Positions 1 through 11,695 of a stretch of 64,000 bases of DNA are shown in pieces (position 1 is the first letter of the stretch; the number at the start of each line of letters is the position of its first letter). Position numbers and translations under genes: made by a program. Under the pieces are notes generated by a model. The model made no database searches and was not told where the DNA came from. It worked only from the letters and a program-made list of their open reading frames with translations. Source of the stretch: Viscum album (Eukaryota; Streptophyta; Magnoliopsida; Santalales; Viscaceae); NCBI GenBank assembly GCA_963277665.1, contig OY728121.1:1654638062-1654702061 (forward strand). Direction: 5' to 3'.

Positions 1-1134
1 TTTTGATGAATAGTGAAACCACTAAGTGGTAGTTAAAAAACTGAATTTTTCATAAAAATAATTTTACCGCTTCTGTGAGTGGAATTTCAAAAATCCGAGA
101 GACACGGTTGATGTCAGTAAGTAAAATGTGGTTCAATGAGATGAAAATAATTTTTGGTGAATAGTAACTTTTTACTTTTATTTACCACGGTTAAAAGTAA
201 ATAGGGTAATTAAGGGTAAAAATGATATTATTATTACCCTAACACATGTCCTAATTCTATTGGATAAGTGTAATTAGACCAAAAACAAACTTAGGAATAA
301 AATATGACCATTTAGGCCCACTTGGATTAGATTAGGACATTTATTATTAATTTATTTAAAGAAGGGTTAAAAAAGTTAAAATCAAATTTTAATAACTAAA
401 TCATTTTTAATATAGTGTTATACATAAGATAAATTAGACTATAAATATTCATTAGAAATCTAAAAATATTTCCTACATAATTATATTTTATTTGTAATTT
501 TTGGACTTTAAATAATTTAATTTATTTATGACACAGAGATGATGCAGTAATTATCTTATTAATGAAATATTGACATAATTGATGTTATAAATACCCAAAT
601 AAATATAATTTGAGACTTTTTATGAATTAAAATAATTTTCTAGGTTAATATGACATGTTAGTATTGATTTAATTAACTTTTTTTGAACCAATAATTCTGT
701 TATGATTTTCACAAAAATCAATTACTAAATAGTGTCAAAATTGACATAAAATAGTTTTTAAAACAAATATTATATTAGTAATTGTTATTTTATTCCTAAA
801 AATCTAAGGTTCGGCCAAATGACTTAGATAAGGTTATATATATTAATAATAAACAACTTGGTGTTCGTTTGGCTACTTATAGTAAGTTTATTAACCTTAT
901 AGTATAAGAACACAAGAAGACACGGTAAAAGTAAAATTATTTAACTTAATGTTAAATCTAAATGATAAGGTTAAAATAGGAACCTAAACTTGTATAAATT
1001 ATATTACATGAGACGATTTAGACCCATACCCACCTTAGCTTCGAAATAAATCAATTTGGAGCTATTTAAAACCGAACTTGACTTTATAATAAAATAATAT
1101 TTTTAGTTTTTTCAAAGGAGCCCCTCTCCTCCCT

Positions 1135-1142
1135 TATAAAAG
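1135..1142 (+). promoter_or_regulatory. TATA box of the Tekay-A 5' LTR promoter
   Basis: TATAAAAG preceded and followed by C/T-rich sequence (CCCCTCTCCTCCCT before, CTCCTCCCTCTCCTCC after), conserved at the matching place in the 3' LTR. Transcription of the element would start about 30 bp downstream, in the pyrimidine-rich tract. Position and conservation are seen; promoter activity is inferred. Confidence 0.7.
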
Positions 1143-1480
1143 GGCACCTCCTCCCTCTCCTCCTCACACCAATTTTAGCCTTCAAGCTCGGCCAACCCCT
1201 GCCACTTTCTCCTCTCCACTTCCCTAGAAACATCCTAGAGGTCCTGGTCTTCTTCAAAGACCAATTTTAGTGCCCTAAAAGGAGGTCTCAAAGAAGCACT
1301 TCAAAGAAGAGGTAATGTCCGTTACCGATTCTTTCATATTTATTTCTTCTTCCACTTATTCTTATTTAGTTGTTTCATTATGAAGTAATAACATCAGTAT
1401 AACTCATATACATATATGTTATTATAAGTATGAAACAACCCTATTTCACCATCTATCCATCCTATGGAAAATGAAATCAC

Positions 1481-1701
1481 CGCGCGTGCGTACGTACGGA
1501 ATACCGTCTCCACGCCGTGGTGTAATCAATTTTCCACCACCAGCTTACTTGGATGGGTATAATGGTGTAAATAATGACTATATATGATTATTATAAAGTG
1601 ATATTGATTCTGAAATAGTATACATACACTCCAATATAATTCCATGATCATGGGAACGATATCATCGCTCGTGCGTACGTACGGAATACCGCCTCCACGA
1701 T
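1481..1701 (+). repeat. Paired CpG-rich CGTACGTACG motif in 5' LTR
   Basis: Two ~35-bp copies of GTGCGTACGTACGGAATACC followed by G(T/C)CTCCACG lie at about 1485-1520 and 1670-1705, 185 bp apart. They contain the palindrome CGTACG and stand out in CpG-depleted DNA. Related motifs recur in the older Tekay-C LTRs at 190-200-bp spacing. Function unknown. Confidence 0.75.
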
Positions 1702-3326
1702 GTGATGCGACTCGTTCTACATGATCTTCATTGTATAATGATTATATAAATGAATTGAATGAATGAATATGATATATATTACACTAATAACATTTTGTAA
1801 ATTAGGTATCTATAACCTAAAGAGAAGAATAATAATTTATTCGACAAAACACGCATAAGAACAAAAAGTAATAAACACCCGAATAACAAGTTGTAATGAA
1901 ATATTACTAACAAGAAGCTAAGAATATGACCATATGTGATATCATAACAAAAATTATGATTTCTTAATAATTCAATAACATTATTTAAATCATTATACAG
2001 GAGGTTCGGACACTTACAAGTCAAATCAAACTTAAGGTAAGGGAAATATCACAATCTCATTTTTATCTGAGATTGTTTATACTTTGGCATTTACTGGGGT
2101 GCATTTTATCATCCACATCCATGTTTCATCAATATGTAATATTTACATCATTCTAAAATAGTTTATATCCAATTTTACCCTTCGGTTAGTTTTTATTAAA
2201 AGATATGAAAGGAATCTTTTGTCATTTTTCGTACGAGGTACTTTTTGACTTTTCTGACAAAAGTACGAGAAGAATGTTTTTTTTAACTTATACAGCATGA
2301 ATGGATTTTTAAAAAATTATTTCCAAGAAGCTTCCTTTACAGGTTTTCAAGTTTATTTTTAATCAACTTCTTTTAGTTTAGAATTGTATGACATGTTAAG
2401 AAAGGAAAAGTATTTTTGAAGTAGAAAGGATATTTTCCTCAAGAATGGAGTTCAAGTGTTTTATCAAAATTATTTTCCATCTAAGATAATAAAGGGTTCT
2501 TTTTCTATCCCTATTATTACATTGATTTGATTATGTTGTGATGGAATTATTTTTATGAATTCCTTTATCTTATATGAGTTGTTTTATGATGTCACGATGT
2601 TTAAGATTCCCATTTTTATTACATGGGTTATGCTATGATGTATGGTTTATGATTTTGTGGCACACATAAGAATGGTTTAATTATGAGATGGGTGGGACCT
2701 ATATCTCCCTCCAATGCATTGGGTAAAGATTTTATATCTCATGAGATAGACATGGCTGGAATGGCAGGTTAAACCGGTTCAGTGAAACATGACTGAAACG
2801 AGGAGTGAACTCGGTTCAGAAATGGAATTTGTCCACTAAGATAGTCTTGGCAATGAGTCTTGACTAACAAGAAATGATTATCAATTATTATGTGTGTATG
2901 ACACAAAGTTTCATGTTTTAAGTTATGATTATTGGGATTACATTTCACTGCTATGATTTATCCCATGTTATGAAATTATGATCTCTTTTGCAGGTTAAGA
3001 TTTCCAAAATTTATGTGCTTATGTATATGATGTGATTGATATTTCTTTTGTTTACCCTTACTGAGCATTTTATCTCACCCTTTTGTATGTTTTATTTCCC
3101 CAGGTCGGGAAGAAGGTTATTAAGTAGAATATGCCAAAAAGGGACTCTATATATGATGAAATAAATGGGAGGCAAAGTAGATGCTTTATGAACCAGTTGT
3201 TTATGCTTTCCAGTTTCTAAAGACACTATACCTATACAGTCCTTTCATGGTTTTGTTATATGTTGTAATAAGTGTGCTTCAATTTTGAAGTAATAACAAT
3301 GTATGTAAAGTATGGGTCGTTATAGT

Positions 3327-3338
3327 TGGTATCAGAGG
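3327..3338 (+). promoter_or_regulatory. Primer-binding site (initiator tRNA-Met type), Tekay-A
   Basis: TGGTATCAGAGG follows the LTR end after the dinucleotide GT. It matches the sequence complementary to the 3' end of plant initiator tRNA-Met (TGGTATCAGAGC) except at the last base. It would prime minus-strand DNA synthesis. Confidence 0.93.
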
Positions 3339-3627
3339 AAAGGTATAGTCAACCTTTGGAAACTAGGATGTGAAAGCCTTAGTAAGAATCCTAAGGATAA
3401 GTCTAAGCATAGAACACAATCTTAGTGTTTTAGAAATGGCCATGAATAACCTAGGATAAGACCTTAAGTGTGAAATTTTATTCTTGATTATGTGGTTTTC
3501 CTATTATAATTAGTGTTGCTCACACTATTCTTCTTAGTTTTAGTCAATGGCTTGAACCTGAAGGAACCATGTTAATGCGGAATGTGACGGGCAATGCAAT
3601 GATTGTCCCCCTAAGCAACCAAACATT

Positions 3628-4638
3628 ATGGGAGCTGGAATGCAAAATCTTGTAGCCATGCTCACACAACTTTCTCAAGCTATGAATCATGAAGGACTTC
3701 CAAACGAGCAAAGGAAGGAGAAACATTCTGTTGAATCCTTCATGAGGCAGCGTCCACCTTCTTTCAGCGGGTCTACTGATCCATTAGTTGCTGAACAATG
3801 GATTAGTACTACTGAAAAGATATTTTCAGTTCTTCAATGTTCTGAACATGATAGAGTCATCCTAGCAGTGTATCGTTTGTAAGGAGATGCTGATCAATGG
3901 TGGAATCTTATTAAGAATATGAGGCAAAGGGATGAAATTGAGTCCATGGAATGGGACGAGTTCAAGAACTTATTTTTCAATAAGTACTTCCCTCGTATTC
4001 TCCAAAAAAAGATGGAGAAGGAGTTTCTTGAACTAAAGAAAAAGGATGATGAATTTGTTGGTACCTATGAAACAAATTTTACAAGACTTTCAAGGTACGC
4101 TTTTGGTATTATTATCCAACATGAGAGTAAGATCGACCGATTCTTTAGAGGCTTAAAACCAAGTCTTCGAAGGGCGTTAGACATAAGGGACTTCAATATC
4201 TACGAGGAAATCGTTCGATGTGCTCTCAAAGTCGAGATGGAGATTGGAGTAACCCATCAGTCATATGGGTTTGATAAGAAGAGGAAAATGGAATTCAAAG
4301 GAAAATCTAAATAGCACACTAAAAATAAGATGAGCTTTCCCTTATGCTCAAAGTGTGGAAAGAAACATGGAGGGAGTTGTCTTAAAGGGACAAGTAAATG
4401 TTTAAAATGTGGAAAGGAAGGTCATCGGGCATTTGAATGCCGTAATGATGGGAAGAAGATGTCTAATGATGCAAACAAAGGAAGGGATGCACAGAATGAA
4501 CCTACTACACTTCAATGTTTCAAGTGCAAGGATATGGGGCATTATGCCAATCAATGCCCAAATCCAAGGGTTGATGATGATGGTCGACGTCAACAAACTC
4601 TTAAGGCTAAAGACAAAGGAAAGTCACATGCAATTTCT
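3628..4638 (+). pseudogene. gag: gag (capsid and nucleocapsid) of Tekay-A, two premature stops
   Basis: Retrotransposon Gag that would form the particle and bind the genomic RNA. The frame opens at an ATG at 3628. The capsid-type core is visible: AEQWISTTEKIF, then ADQWW, then WDEFKNLFFNKYFP. It is followed by a Cys/His-rich stretch with two CCHC knuckles, CLKCGKEGHRAFEC near 4400 and CFKCKDMGHYANQC near 4515; a partial Cys motif, CSKCGKKHGGSC, precedes them. In-frame stops are TAA at 3880-3882 and TAG at 4312-4314. The latter reads ...GKSK*HTKN and is explained by CAG to TAG. The frame is otherwise open straight into the protease. The upstream start is uncertain because the nearest earlier ATG (3547) meets a TGA at once. 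Confidence 0.88.
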
Positions 4639-6594
4639 ATTAGCGATGTGGAGTATGATAACGATGTGGTTAAAGGTACACTTACCATCCACTCTAAAGT
4701 AGAAAATGTTTTATTTGATTCTGGATCCACCCACTCCTTTATTTTTGAATAATTTTCTAAGGATATCACCATATTACCTCAACAATTAGATGTTGAGTTA
4801 GCTGTGACAACCCCTAATGGCACAACAGTCGCATCGAAAGTTTATAATTCTTCTCCGATCGAAGTTTGTGGGAAATTGCTTCCTGAAAATCTTGTGATCC
4901 TTCCTATAGTGGAATTTGATGTGATTCTTGGCATGGATTGGATTTCTTTATATGGAGCTCATATCAATTGCCAAATAAGGGAAGTCACATTTCATATTCC
5001 AGATCAATCTATGATCGTCTATCAATGCAAGGATGAACATAACCTCCCAGTGGAAATTTCTTCCATCTTATGGATCTTGATTCCACTAAATGAAGGTTAT
5101 TTATCTCAAATGGTTGGTGAGAAACTCACGATTAAGATTATTCCCATTGTACGGGAGTTTGATGATGTCTTTCCGGAGGAATTACCGGGTCTTCCACCAA
5201 ATCGTGAAGTTGAGTTTTCAATAGAACTCGTACCAGGTGCTTTGCCTATTTCAAAGTCACCTTATAGAATGGACCCAATTGAGTTGCAGGAATTGAAGAA
5301 GCAACTCCAAGAGAATCTTGATAAGGGGTTCATACGCCCTAGTGCATCACCTTGGGGAGCACCTATTCTGTTTGTTAAGAAGAAAGATGGATCAATGAGA
5401 CTCTGCGTTGATTATCGAGAACTTAACAAGATCACTATCAAGAACAGATATCCTCTCCCGTGCATTGATGACTTATTTGACCAACTACGCAGAGATCAAT
5501 ACTTTTCCAAGATTGATCTTTGTTCAGGGTATCATCAATTAAGGGTCAAAAGGGAGGATATAACAAATACGGCTTTCCGTACAAGGTATGGACACTATGA
5601 ATTTATAGTGATGCCATTTGGTCTTACTAATTCCACTGCTATCTTCATGGATCTGATGAATAGAGTCTTTAGAGACTATCTTGATCAGTTTGTGGTAGTC
5701 TTTATAGATGATATTCTTGTCTATTCAAAGAGCAAGGAAGAACATGAAGATCACTTGAGAATTATATTGAAGACCCTGAGAAAGGAGAATCTTTATGCCA
5801 AATTTACCAAATGTGAATTTTGGCTTCAAAAAGTTTCATTTTTGGGTCACATAATCCCAAAAGAGGGGATATCTGTGGATCCAGCAAAAACAGAGGTTAT
5901 CGAAAGATGGTTGAGACCAAAAACAGTAACTGAGATCCGAAGTTTTCTTGGTTTGGCTGGATATTATCGACGTTTTGTGAAATATTTTTCACGATTATCT
6001 AATCCACTCACCAAGTTGACTCGGAAAGGAGTTAAGTTTGTTTGTACGGAGGAATGTGAAGAGAATTTCAAGGAGTTGAAAAGAAGGTTATCCAGTGCAC
6101 CTGTTCTCACACTGCCTTGTAGTGGAGAAAGGTTTGTGATCTACAGTGATTCATCCAAGAAGGTATTGGGGTGTGTTCTTATACAAAATGATATGGTGAT
6201 AGCTTATGCCTCATGACAGTTGAAAATACATGAGCAAAATTACCCAACTCATTATTTGGAGTTAGCTGCGGTAATCTTTGCATTAAATATTTGGAGGCAT
6301 TACCTTTATGGTGAAAGGTGTGATATTTATACTAATCATAAAAGTTTAAAGTATATTTTCACACAAAAGGAGCTGAATATGCGCCAAAGAAGATGGTTGG
6401 AGCTGATTAAGGATTACGACTGCTCAATTCATTACCACCCTGGGAAAGCAAACAAGGTGGCAGATGCATTAAGTCGACAAGACCATGCTAGTTTATCCAT
6501 GATGAGGATCACAAAAGATCCAATATTTATGGATTTACAAAGGATGGATCTTGGAATTATAATGGAAGGGGAAAATCGTATCTTTCTCAAATGA
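4639..6594 (+). pseudogene. pol: pol N-terminal part of Tekay-A: protease, reverse transcriptase, RNase H
   Basis: Continues in the gag frame. The aspartic protease active site is DSGSTHSFI, with DSG at 4717-4725, and LGMDWI follows near 4930. RT follows from about 5150 with [24 protein letters not shown] and the catalytic box FIDDILVYS (5701 onwards), all intact. RNase H follows with [15 protein letters not shown] and KVADALSR, but the third catalytic aspartate is changed: TDHKSL is the family norm and here TNHKSL is read (AAT at 6334-6336). In-frame stops are TAA at 4750-4752 and TGA at 6214-6216; the latter falls in the conserved YASRQL block and is explained by CGA to TGA. The frame ends at TGA 6592-6594, where the integrase part continues one base out of register. 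Confidence 0.93.
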
Positions 6595-8027
6595 ATGTTC
6601 AACCATCTATACATGTGAAGATTAAAGAGGCACAGAAAGAAGATTTCGAGTTACAAAAGAAGGTGAGAAATGTTCTTGAATTCAACCTTGATTGTGATGG
6701 GATAATAAAGTTCAGGAATCGGGTTTGTGTTCCTCCCATCCCCGAATTAAAGAAGGAGTTGCTAGATGAGGCTCATAGTTCTTCATTCTCTATTCATCCT
6801 GGAAGCACGAAGATGTATAGGGACCTGAAAGAGTACTTCTGGTGGGATGGCATGAAAAGAGTTGTTGCTGAATATGTCTCTCGATGCTTGGTTTGTCAAC
6901 AAGTTAAAGCTGAGAGACATAAGTCTAAGGGGATGTTACAACCATTACCCATACCCGAATGGAAATGGGAAAACATCACTATGGACTTTGTCACAGGACT
7001 TCCTAAAACATCCAAAGGCAATAATGCTATTTGGGTCATAGTGGATCGTCTTATAAAGTCTGCACACTTCATTTCTATTAGAGAGGATTTCTCTCTGGAT
7101 CAGCTTTCCAGGATATATGTAAAGGAAGTGGTAAGATTGCATGGAGTACCACTTTCTATTATATCTGATTGGGATCCAAGATTTACCTCGAAGTTCTGGC
7201 GAAGTCTTCAGCATACTCTGGATACAGAGTTGAGTTTCAGCACTGCTTATCATCCTCAGACAGACGGTCAGTCTGAGAGAACAATTCAAACTCTAGAAGA
7301 TATGTTGAGAGCTTGCTCTATGGATTTCAAAGGTGGTTGGGATCAACACCTACCTTTGGTGGAATTTTCTTATAATAATAGATTTCATTCCAGTATTCAG
7401 ATGGATCCTTATGAAGCTCTCTATGGAAAGAAATGCACGACTCCAACTTGCTGGGATGAAGCTGGGGAAAGAAAGCTATTAGGACCCGATCTTGTTGATG
7501 AAATGGCATAAAAGGTCAGATCTATTCAACAACACATAAGAGCAGCTCAGAGTCGACAGAAAAGTTATGCCGACAACCGAAGAAAAGACCTAGAGTTTGA
7601 AGTGGGTGATAAAGTGTTCTTACGAATATCTCCCTGGAATAGGGTCATGAGATTTGGAAAGAAGGGTAAGTTGAGCCCTAGATATATCGGTCCTTTCGAA
7701 ATACTGGATCGTGTTGGGAAGGTAGCATACCGATTAGCGCTTCCACCAAATCTCTCTCAAGTTCACGATGTGTTCCATGTATCTCTCCTAATAAAGTACA
7801 TACTTGATCCTTCACATGTACTCAGCTCAAAAGTTGTACCGCTGGAGCAAGATCTTTCTTATGAAGAACAGCCGATAGAGATTCTAGATCGTAGCGAAAA
7901 AGTCCTACGAAACAAGACCACTCGCTTGGTGAAAGTTTTATGGAGGAACCACCAATTAGAAGAAGCTACATGGGAGCTTGAGGATATAATAAGGGAGAGG
8001 TATCCTCATCTGTTTGTTACAAAGTGA
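6591..8027 (+). pseudogene. pol: pol C-terminal part of Tekay-A: integrase with chromodomain-like tail
   Basis: Integrase, in the next frame relative to RT-RNase H; the junction is an ATGA overlap at 6591-6594, most simply a 1-base indel. The zinc-binding HHCC region is near 6775-6905 (HSSSFSIH, then CLVCQQ). The DDE core follows: D in TMDFVTGLP, D in the family SDRDPRF block, E in QSERTIQ. In that block the arginine has become tryptophan (TGG at 7170-7172). A stop TAA at 7509-7511 interrupts the linker. Beyond it the frame continues with the integrase C-terminal domain ([28 protein letters not shown]) and a chromodomain-like tail ending [16 protein letters not shown] and ERYPHLF. That tail is typical of Tekay/Del chromoviruses and is thought to direct integration to chromatin. 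The stop is TGA at 8025-8027. Confidence 0.93.
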
Positions 8028-8053
8028 CGAATTTCGAGGGCGAAATTCATTTT

Positions 8054-8066
8054 AAGGGGGGTAGAA
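8054..8066 (+). promoter_or_regulatory. Polypurine tract before the 3' LTR, Tekay-A
   Basis: AAGGGGGGTAGAA directly abuts the LTR start TGTAACACCC. It lies downstream of the conserved TTTCGAGGGCGAAATTC block, which is usual before the 3' LTR of this family. It would prime plus-strand synthesis. Confidence 0.92.
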
Positions 8067-11000
8067 TGTAACACCCGAGACTTTTATGTTATATAAATCA
8101 TCAAAGGAATCTTTTTCTACACACAAAACTTGCTTGACATTCTTTATACGAAATCGTGACCTTCCTCGATAGCTTGTGTCGTACGCAATACCGAGTTTCA
8201 CTAAACAACGATATACTATTAAAATATTATTAAAACTAGCCGTTATGAATAGTAATAACCACTTTTTGAAATTTTATAAATTTTATTTTTCAAAATGGAC
8301 TTCATTTTTGGATTCGTAATATCGAAATTAGCCTAGGGTGAAATTTTGGTATTTTTCTGAAAACTTTCAATTTTTGATGAATAGTGAAACCACTAAGTGG
8401 TAGTTAAAAAACTGAATTTTTCATAAAACTTAATTTTACCACTTCTGTGAGTGGAATTTCAAAAATCCGAGAGACACTTTTGATGTCAGTAAGTAAAATG
8501 TGGTTCAATAAGATGAAAATAATTTTTAGTGAATAGTAACTTTTTACTTTTATTTACCACGGTTAAAAGTAAATAGGGTAATTAAGGGTAAAAATGATAT
8601 TATTATTACCCTAACACATGTCCTAATTCTATTGGATAAGTGTAATCAGACCAAAAACAAACTTAGGAATAAAATATGACCATTTAGGCCCACTTGGATT
8701 AGATTAGGACATTTATTATTAATTTATTTAAAGAAGGGTTAAAAAAGTTAAAATCAAATTTTAATAACTAAATCATTTTTAATATAGGGTTATACATAAG
8801 ATAAATTAGACTATAAATATTCATTAGAAATCTAAAAATATTTCCTACATAATGATATTTTATTTGTAATTTTTAGACTTTAAATAATTTAATTTATTTA
8901 TGACACAGAGATGATGCAGTAATTATCTTATTAATGAAATATTGACATAATTGATGTTATAAATACCCAAATAAATATAATTTGAGACTTTTTATGAATT
9001 AAACTAATTTTCTAGGTTAATATGACATGTTAGTATTGATTTAATTAACTTTTTTCGAACCAATAATTCTGTTATGATTTTCACAAAAATCAATTACTAA
9101 ATAGTGTCAAAATTGACATAAAATAGTTTTTAAAACAAATATTATATTAGTAATTGTTATTTTATTCCTAAAATTCTAAGGTTCGGCCAAATGACTTATA
9201 TAAGGTTATATATATTAATAATAAACAACTTGGTGTTCGTTTGGCTGCTTATAGTAAGTTTATTAACCTTATAGTATAAGAACACAAGAAGACACGGTAA
9301 AAGTAAAATTATTTAACTTAATGTTAAATCTAAATGATAAGGTTAAAATAGGAACCTAAACTTGTCTAAATTCTATTTGATGAGAGTATTTCTACCCATC
9401 CCCACCTTAGCTTAGGAACAAATCAATTTGGAGCTATTTAAAACCGAACTTGACTTTATAATAAAATAATATTTTTAGTTTTTCCAAAGGAGCCCCTCTC
9501 CTCCCTTATAAAAGGGCACCTCCTCCCTCTCCTCCTCACGCCAATTTTAGCCTTCAATCTCGGAAAACCCTTGACACTTTATCCTCTACACTTCCCTAGA
9601 AATATCCTAGAGGTCCTGGTCTTCTTCAAAGACCAATTTTAGTGCCCTAAAAGGAGGTCTCAAAGAAGCACTTCAAAGAAGAGGTAATGTCTGTTACCGA
9701 TTCTTTCATCTTTATTTCTTCTTCCACTTCTTCTTCTTCAGTTGTTTCATTATGAAGTAATAACATAAGTATCACTAATATACTGATATGTTATTATAAG
9801 TATGAAACAACCCTATTTCACCATCTATCCATCCTATGGAAAATGAAATCACCGCGCGTGCGTACGTACGGAATACCGTCTCCACGTCGTGGTGTAATCT
9901 ATTTTCCACCACCACCTTACTTGGATGGGTATAATGGTATAAATAATTAGTATATATGATTATTGTAAAGTGATATTGATTCTAAAATATTATACATACA
10001 CTCCAATACAATTCCATGATCATGGGAACGATATCATCGCTCGTGCGTACGTACGGAATACCGTCTCCACGATGTGATGCGACTCGTTCTACATGATCTT
10101 CATTGCATAATGATTATATAAATGAATTTAATGAATTAATATGATATATATTACACTAATAACATTCTAGAAATGAGGTATCTATAACCTAAAGAGAATA
10201 ATAAGAATTTATTCGGCAAAACACGCATAAGAACAAAAAGTAATAAACACCCGAATAACAAGTTGTAATTAAATATTACTAATAAGAAGCTAAGAATATG
10301 ACCATATGTGATATCATAACAATAATTATGATTCTTTAATAAGTCAATAACATTATTTAAATCATTATACAGGAGGTTCGGACACTTACGAGGCAAATCA
10401 TACCTAAGGTAAGGGAAATATCACAATCTCATTTTTATCTGAGATTGTTTATACTTTGGAATTTACTGGGGTGAATTTTATCATCCACATCCATGTTTCC
10501 TCAATATGTAATATTTACATCATTATACAATAGTTTATATCCAATTTTACCCTTTGGTTAGTTTTTAGTAAAAGATATGAAAGGAATCTTTTGTCATTTT
10601 TCGTACGAGGTACTTTTTGACTTTTCCGACAAAAGTACGAGAAGAATGTTTTTTTAACTTATACGACATGAATGGATTTTTAAAACATTATTTCCAAGAA
10701 GCTTCCTTTACAGGTTTTCAAGTTTATTTTTAATCAACTTATTTTAGTTTAGAATTTTATGACATGTTAAGAAAGGAAAAGTATTTTTTAAGTAGAAAGG
10801 ATATTTTCCTCAAGAATGGAGTTCAAGTGTTTTATCAAAATTATTTTCCATCTAAGATAATAAAGGGTTCTTTTTCTATCCCTATTATTACATTGATTTG
10901 ATTATGTTGTGATGGAATTATTTTTATGAATTCCTTTATCTTATATGAGTTGTTTTATGATGTCACGATGTTTAAGATTCCCATTTTTATTACATGGGTT

Positions 11001-11695
11001 ATGCTATGATGTATGGTTTATGATTTTGTGGCACACATAAGAATGGTTTCATTATGAGATGGGTGGGACCTATATCTCCCTCCAATGCATTGGGTAAAGA
11101 TTTTATATCTCATGAGATAGACATGGCTGGAAAGGCAGGTTAAACCGGTTCAGTTAAACAGGACTGAAACGAGGAGTGAACTCGGTTCAGAAATGGACTT
11201 TGTCCACTAAGATAGTCTTGGCAATGATTCTTGACTAACAAGAAATGATTCTAAATGATTATGTGTGTATGCCACAAAGTTTCATGTTTTAATTTATGAT
11301 TATTGGGATTACATTTCACTACTATGATTTATCCCATGTTATGAAATTATGATATCTTTTTCAGGTTAAGATTTCCAAAAGTTATGTGCTTATGTATATG
11401 ATGTGATTGATATTTCTTTTGTTTACCCTTACTGAGCATTTGAGCTCACCCTTTTTTATGTTTTATTTCCCCAGGTCAGGAAGAAGGTTATTAAGTAGAA
11501 TATGCCAAAAAGGGACTCTAGATATGATGAAATAAATGGGAGGCAAAGTAGATGCTTTATGAACCAGTTGTTTATGCTTTCCAGTTTCTAAAGACACTAT
11601 ACCTATACGGTCCTTTCATGGTTTTTTTATATGTTGTAATAAGTGTGCTTCAATTTTGAAGTAATAACAATGTATTTAAAGTATGGGTCGTTATA
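8067..11695 (+). repeat. 3' LTR of Tekay-A (3629 bp)
   Basis: Begins TGTAACACCC after the polypurine tract and ends GGGTCGTTATA, matching the end of the 5' LTR. TATAAAAG lies at 9507-9514, and the paired CGTACGTACG motifs at about 9856-9890 and 10042-10075. The first ~305 bases (8067-8371) are the only copy of the LTR start in the window. They include another degenerate CGTACG motif near 8180. Confidence 0.95.
9507..9514 (+). promoter_or_regulatory. TATA box of the Tekay-A 3' LTR
   Basis: TATAAAAG in the same pyrimidine-rich setting as in the 5' LTR. If active it could drive read-out transcription to the right, into the degenerate Tekay-C LTR, where there is no coding sequence. Confidence 0.6.

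Larger units (their letters stand above)
1..3324 (+). repeat. 5' LTR of Tekay-A (left-truncated by window edge)
   Basis: Collinear with 8372-11695 over its whole length; both stretches are 3324 bases. It ends ...GGGTCGTTATA just before the primer-binding site. It carries a TATA box with a pyrimidine-rich stretch downstream, and two copies of a CpG-rich CGTACGTACG motif. No coding potential beyond chance ORFs. At a full length of 3629 bp the LTR is long for a plant gypsy element, as is usual for Tekay/Del elements. Confidence 0.95.
1..11695 (+). mobile_element. Tekay-A: Ty3/gypsy chromovirus (Tekay/Del-like), nearly complete
   Basis: Long-LTR Ty3/gypsy retrotransposon with the order LTR, primer-binding site, gag, protease, RT, RNase H, integrase with chromodomain-like tail, polypurine tract, LTR. 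Base 1 of the window aligns with base 8372 of the 3' LTR, so about 305 bases of the 5' LTR lie outside. The two LTRs are very similar (about a dozen differences in the first 600 aligned bases, counted by eye), so this is the youngest insertion here. The right flank passes directly into a minus-strand LTR (Tekay-C), showing that Tekay-A inserted into that LTR. The candidate 3' target-site duplication is AATAT at 11696-11700; its partner is off-window. Placement in the Tekay/Del chromovirus group rests on integrase-tail motifs and long LTRs. Confidence 0.93.

Noticed and set aside
1779..2024. 81-codon minus-strand ORF conserved in both Tekay-A LTRs (also 10151-10396)
   Set aside because: Conservation is explained by recent LTR identity; it is antisense to the element, hydrophobic from AT-rich composition, and not kept in the older Tekay-C LTRs.
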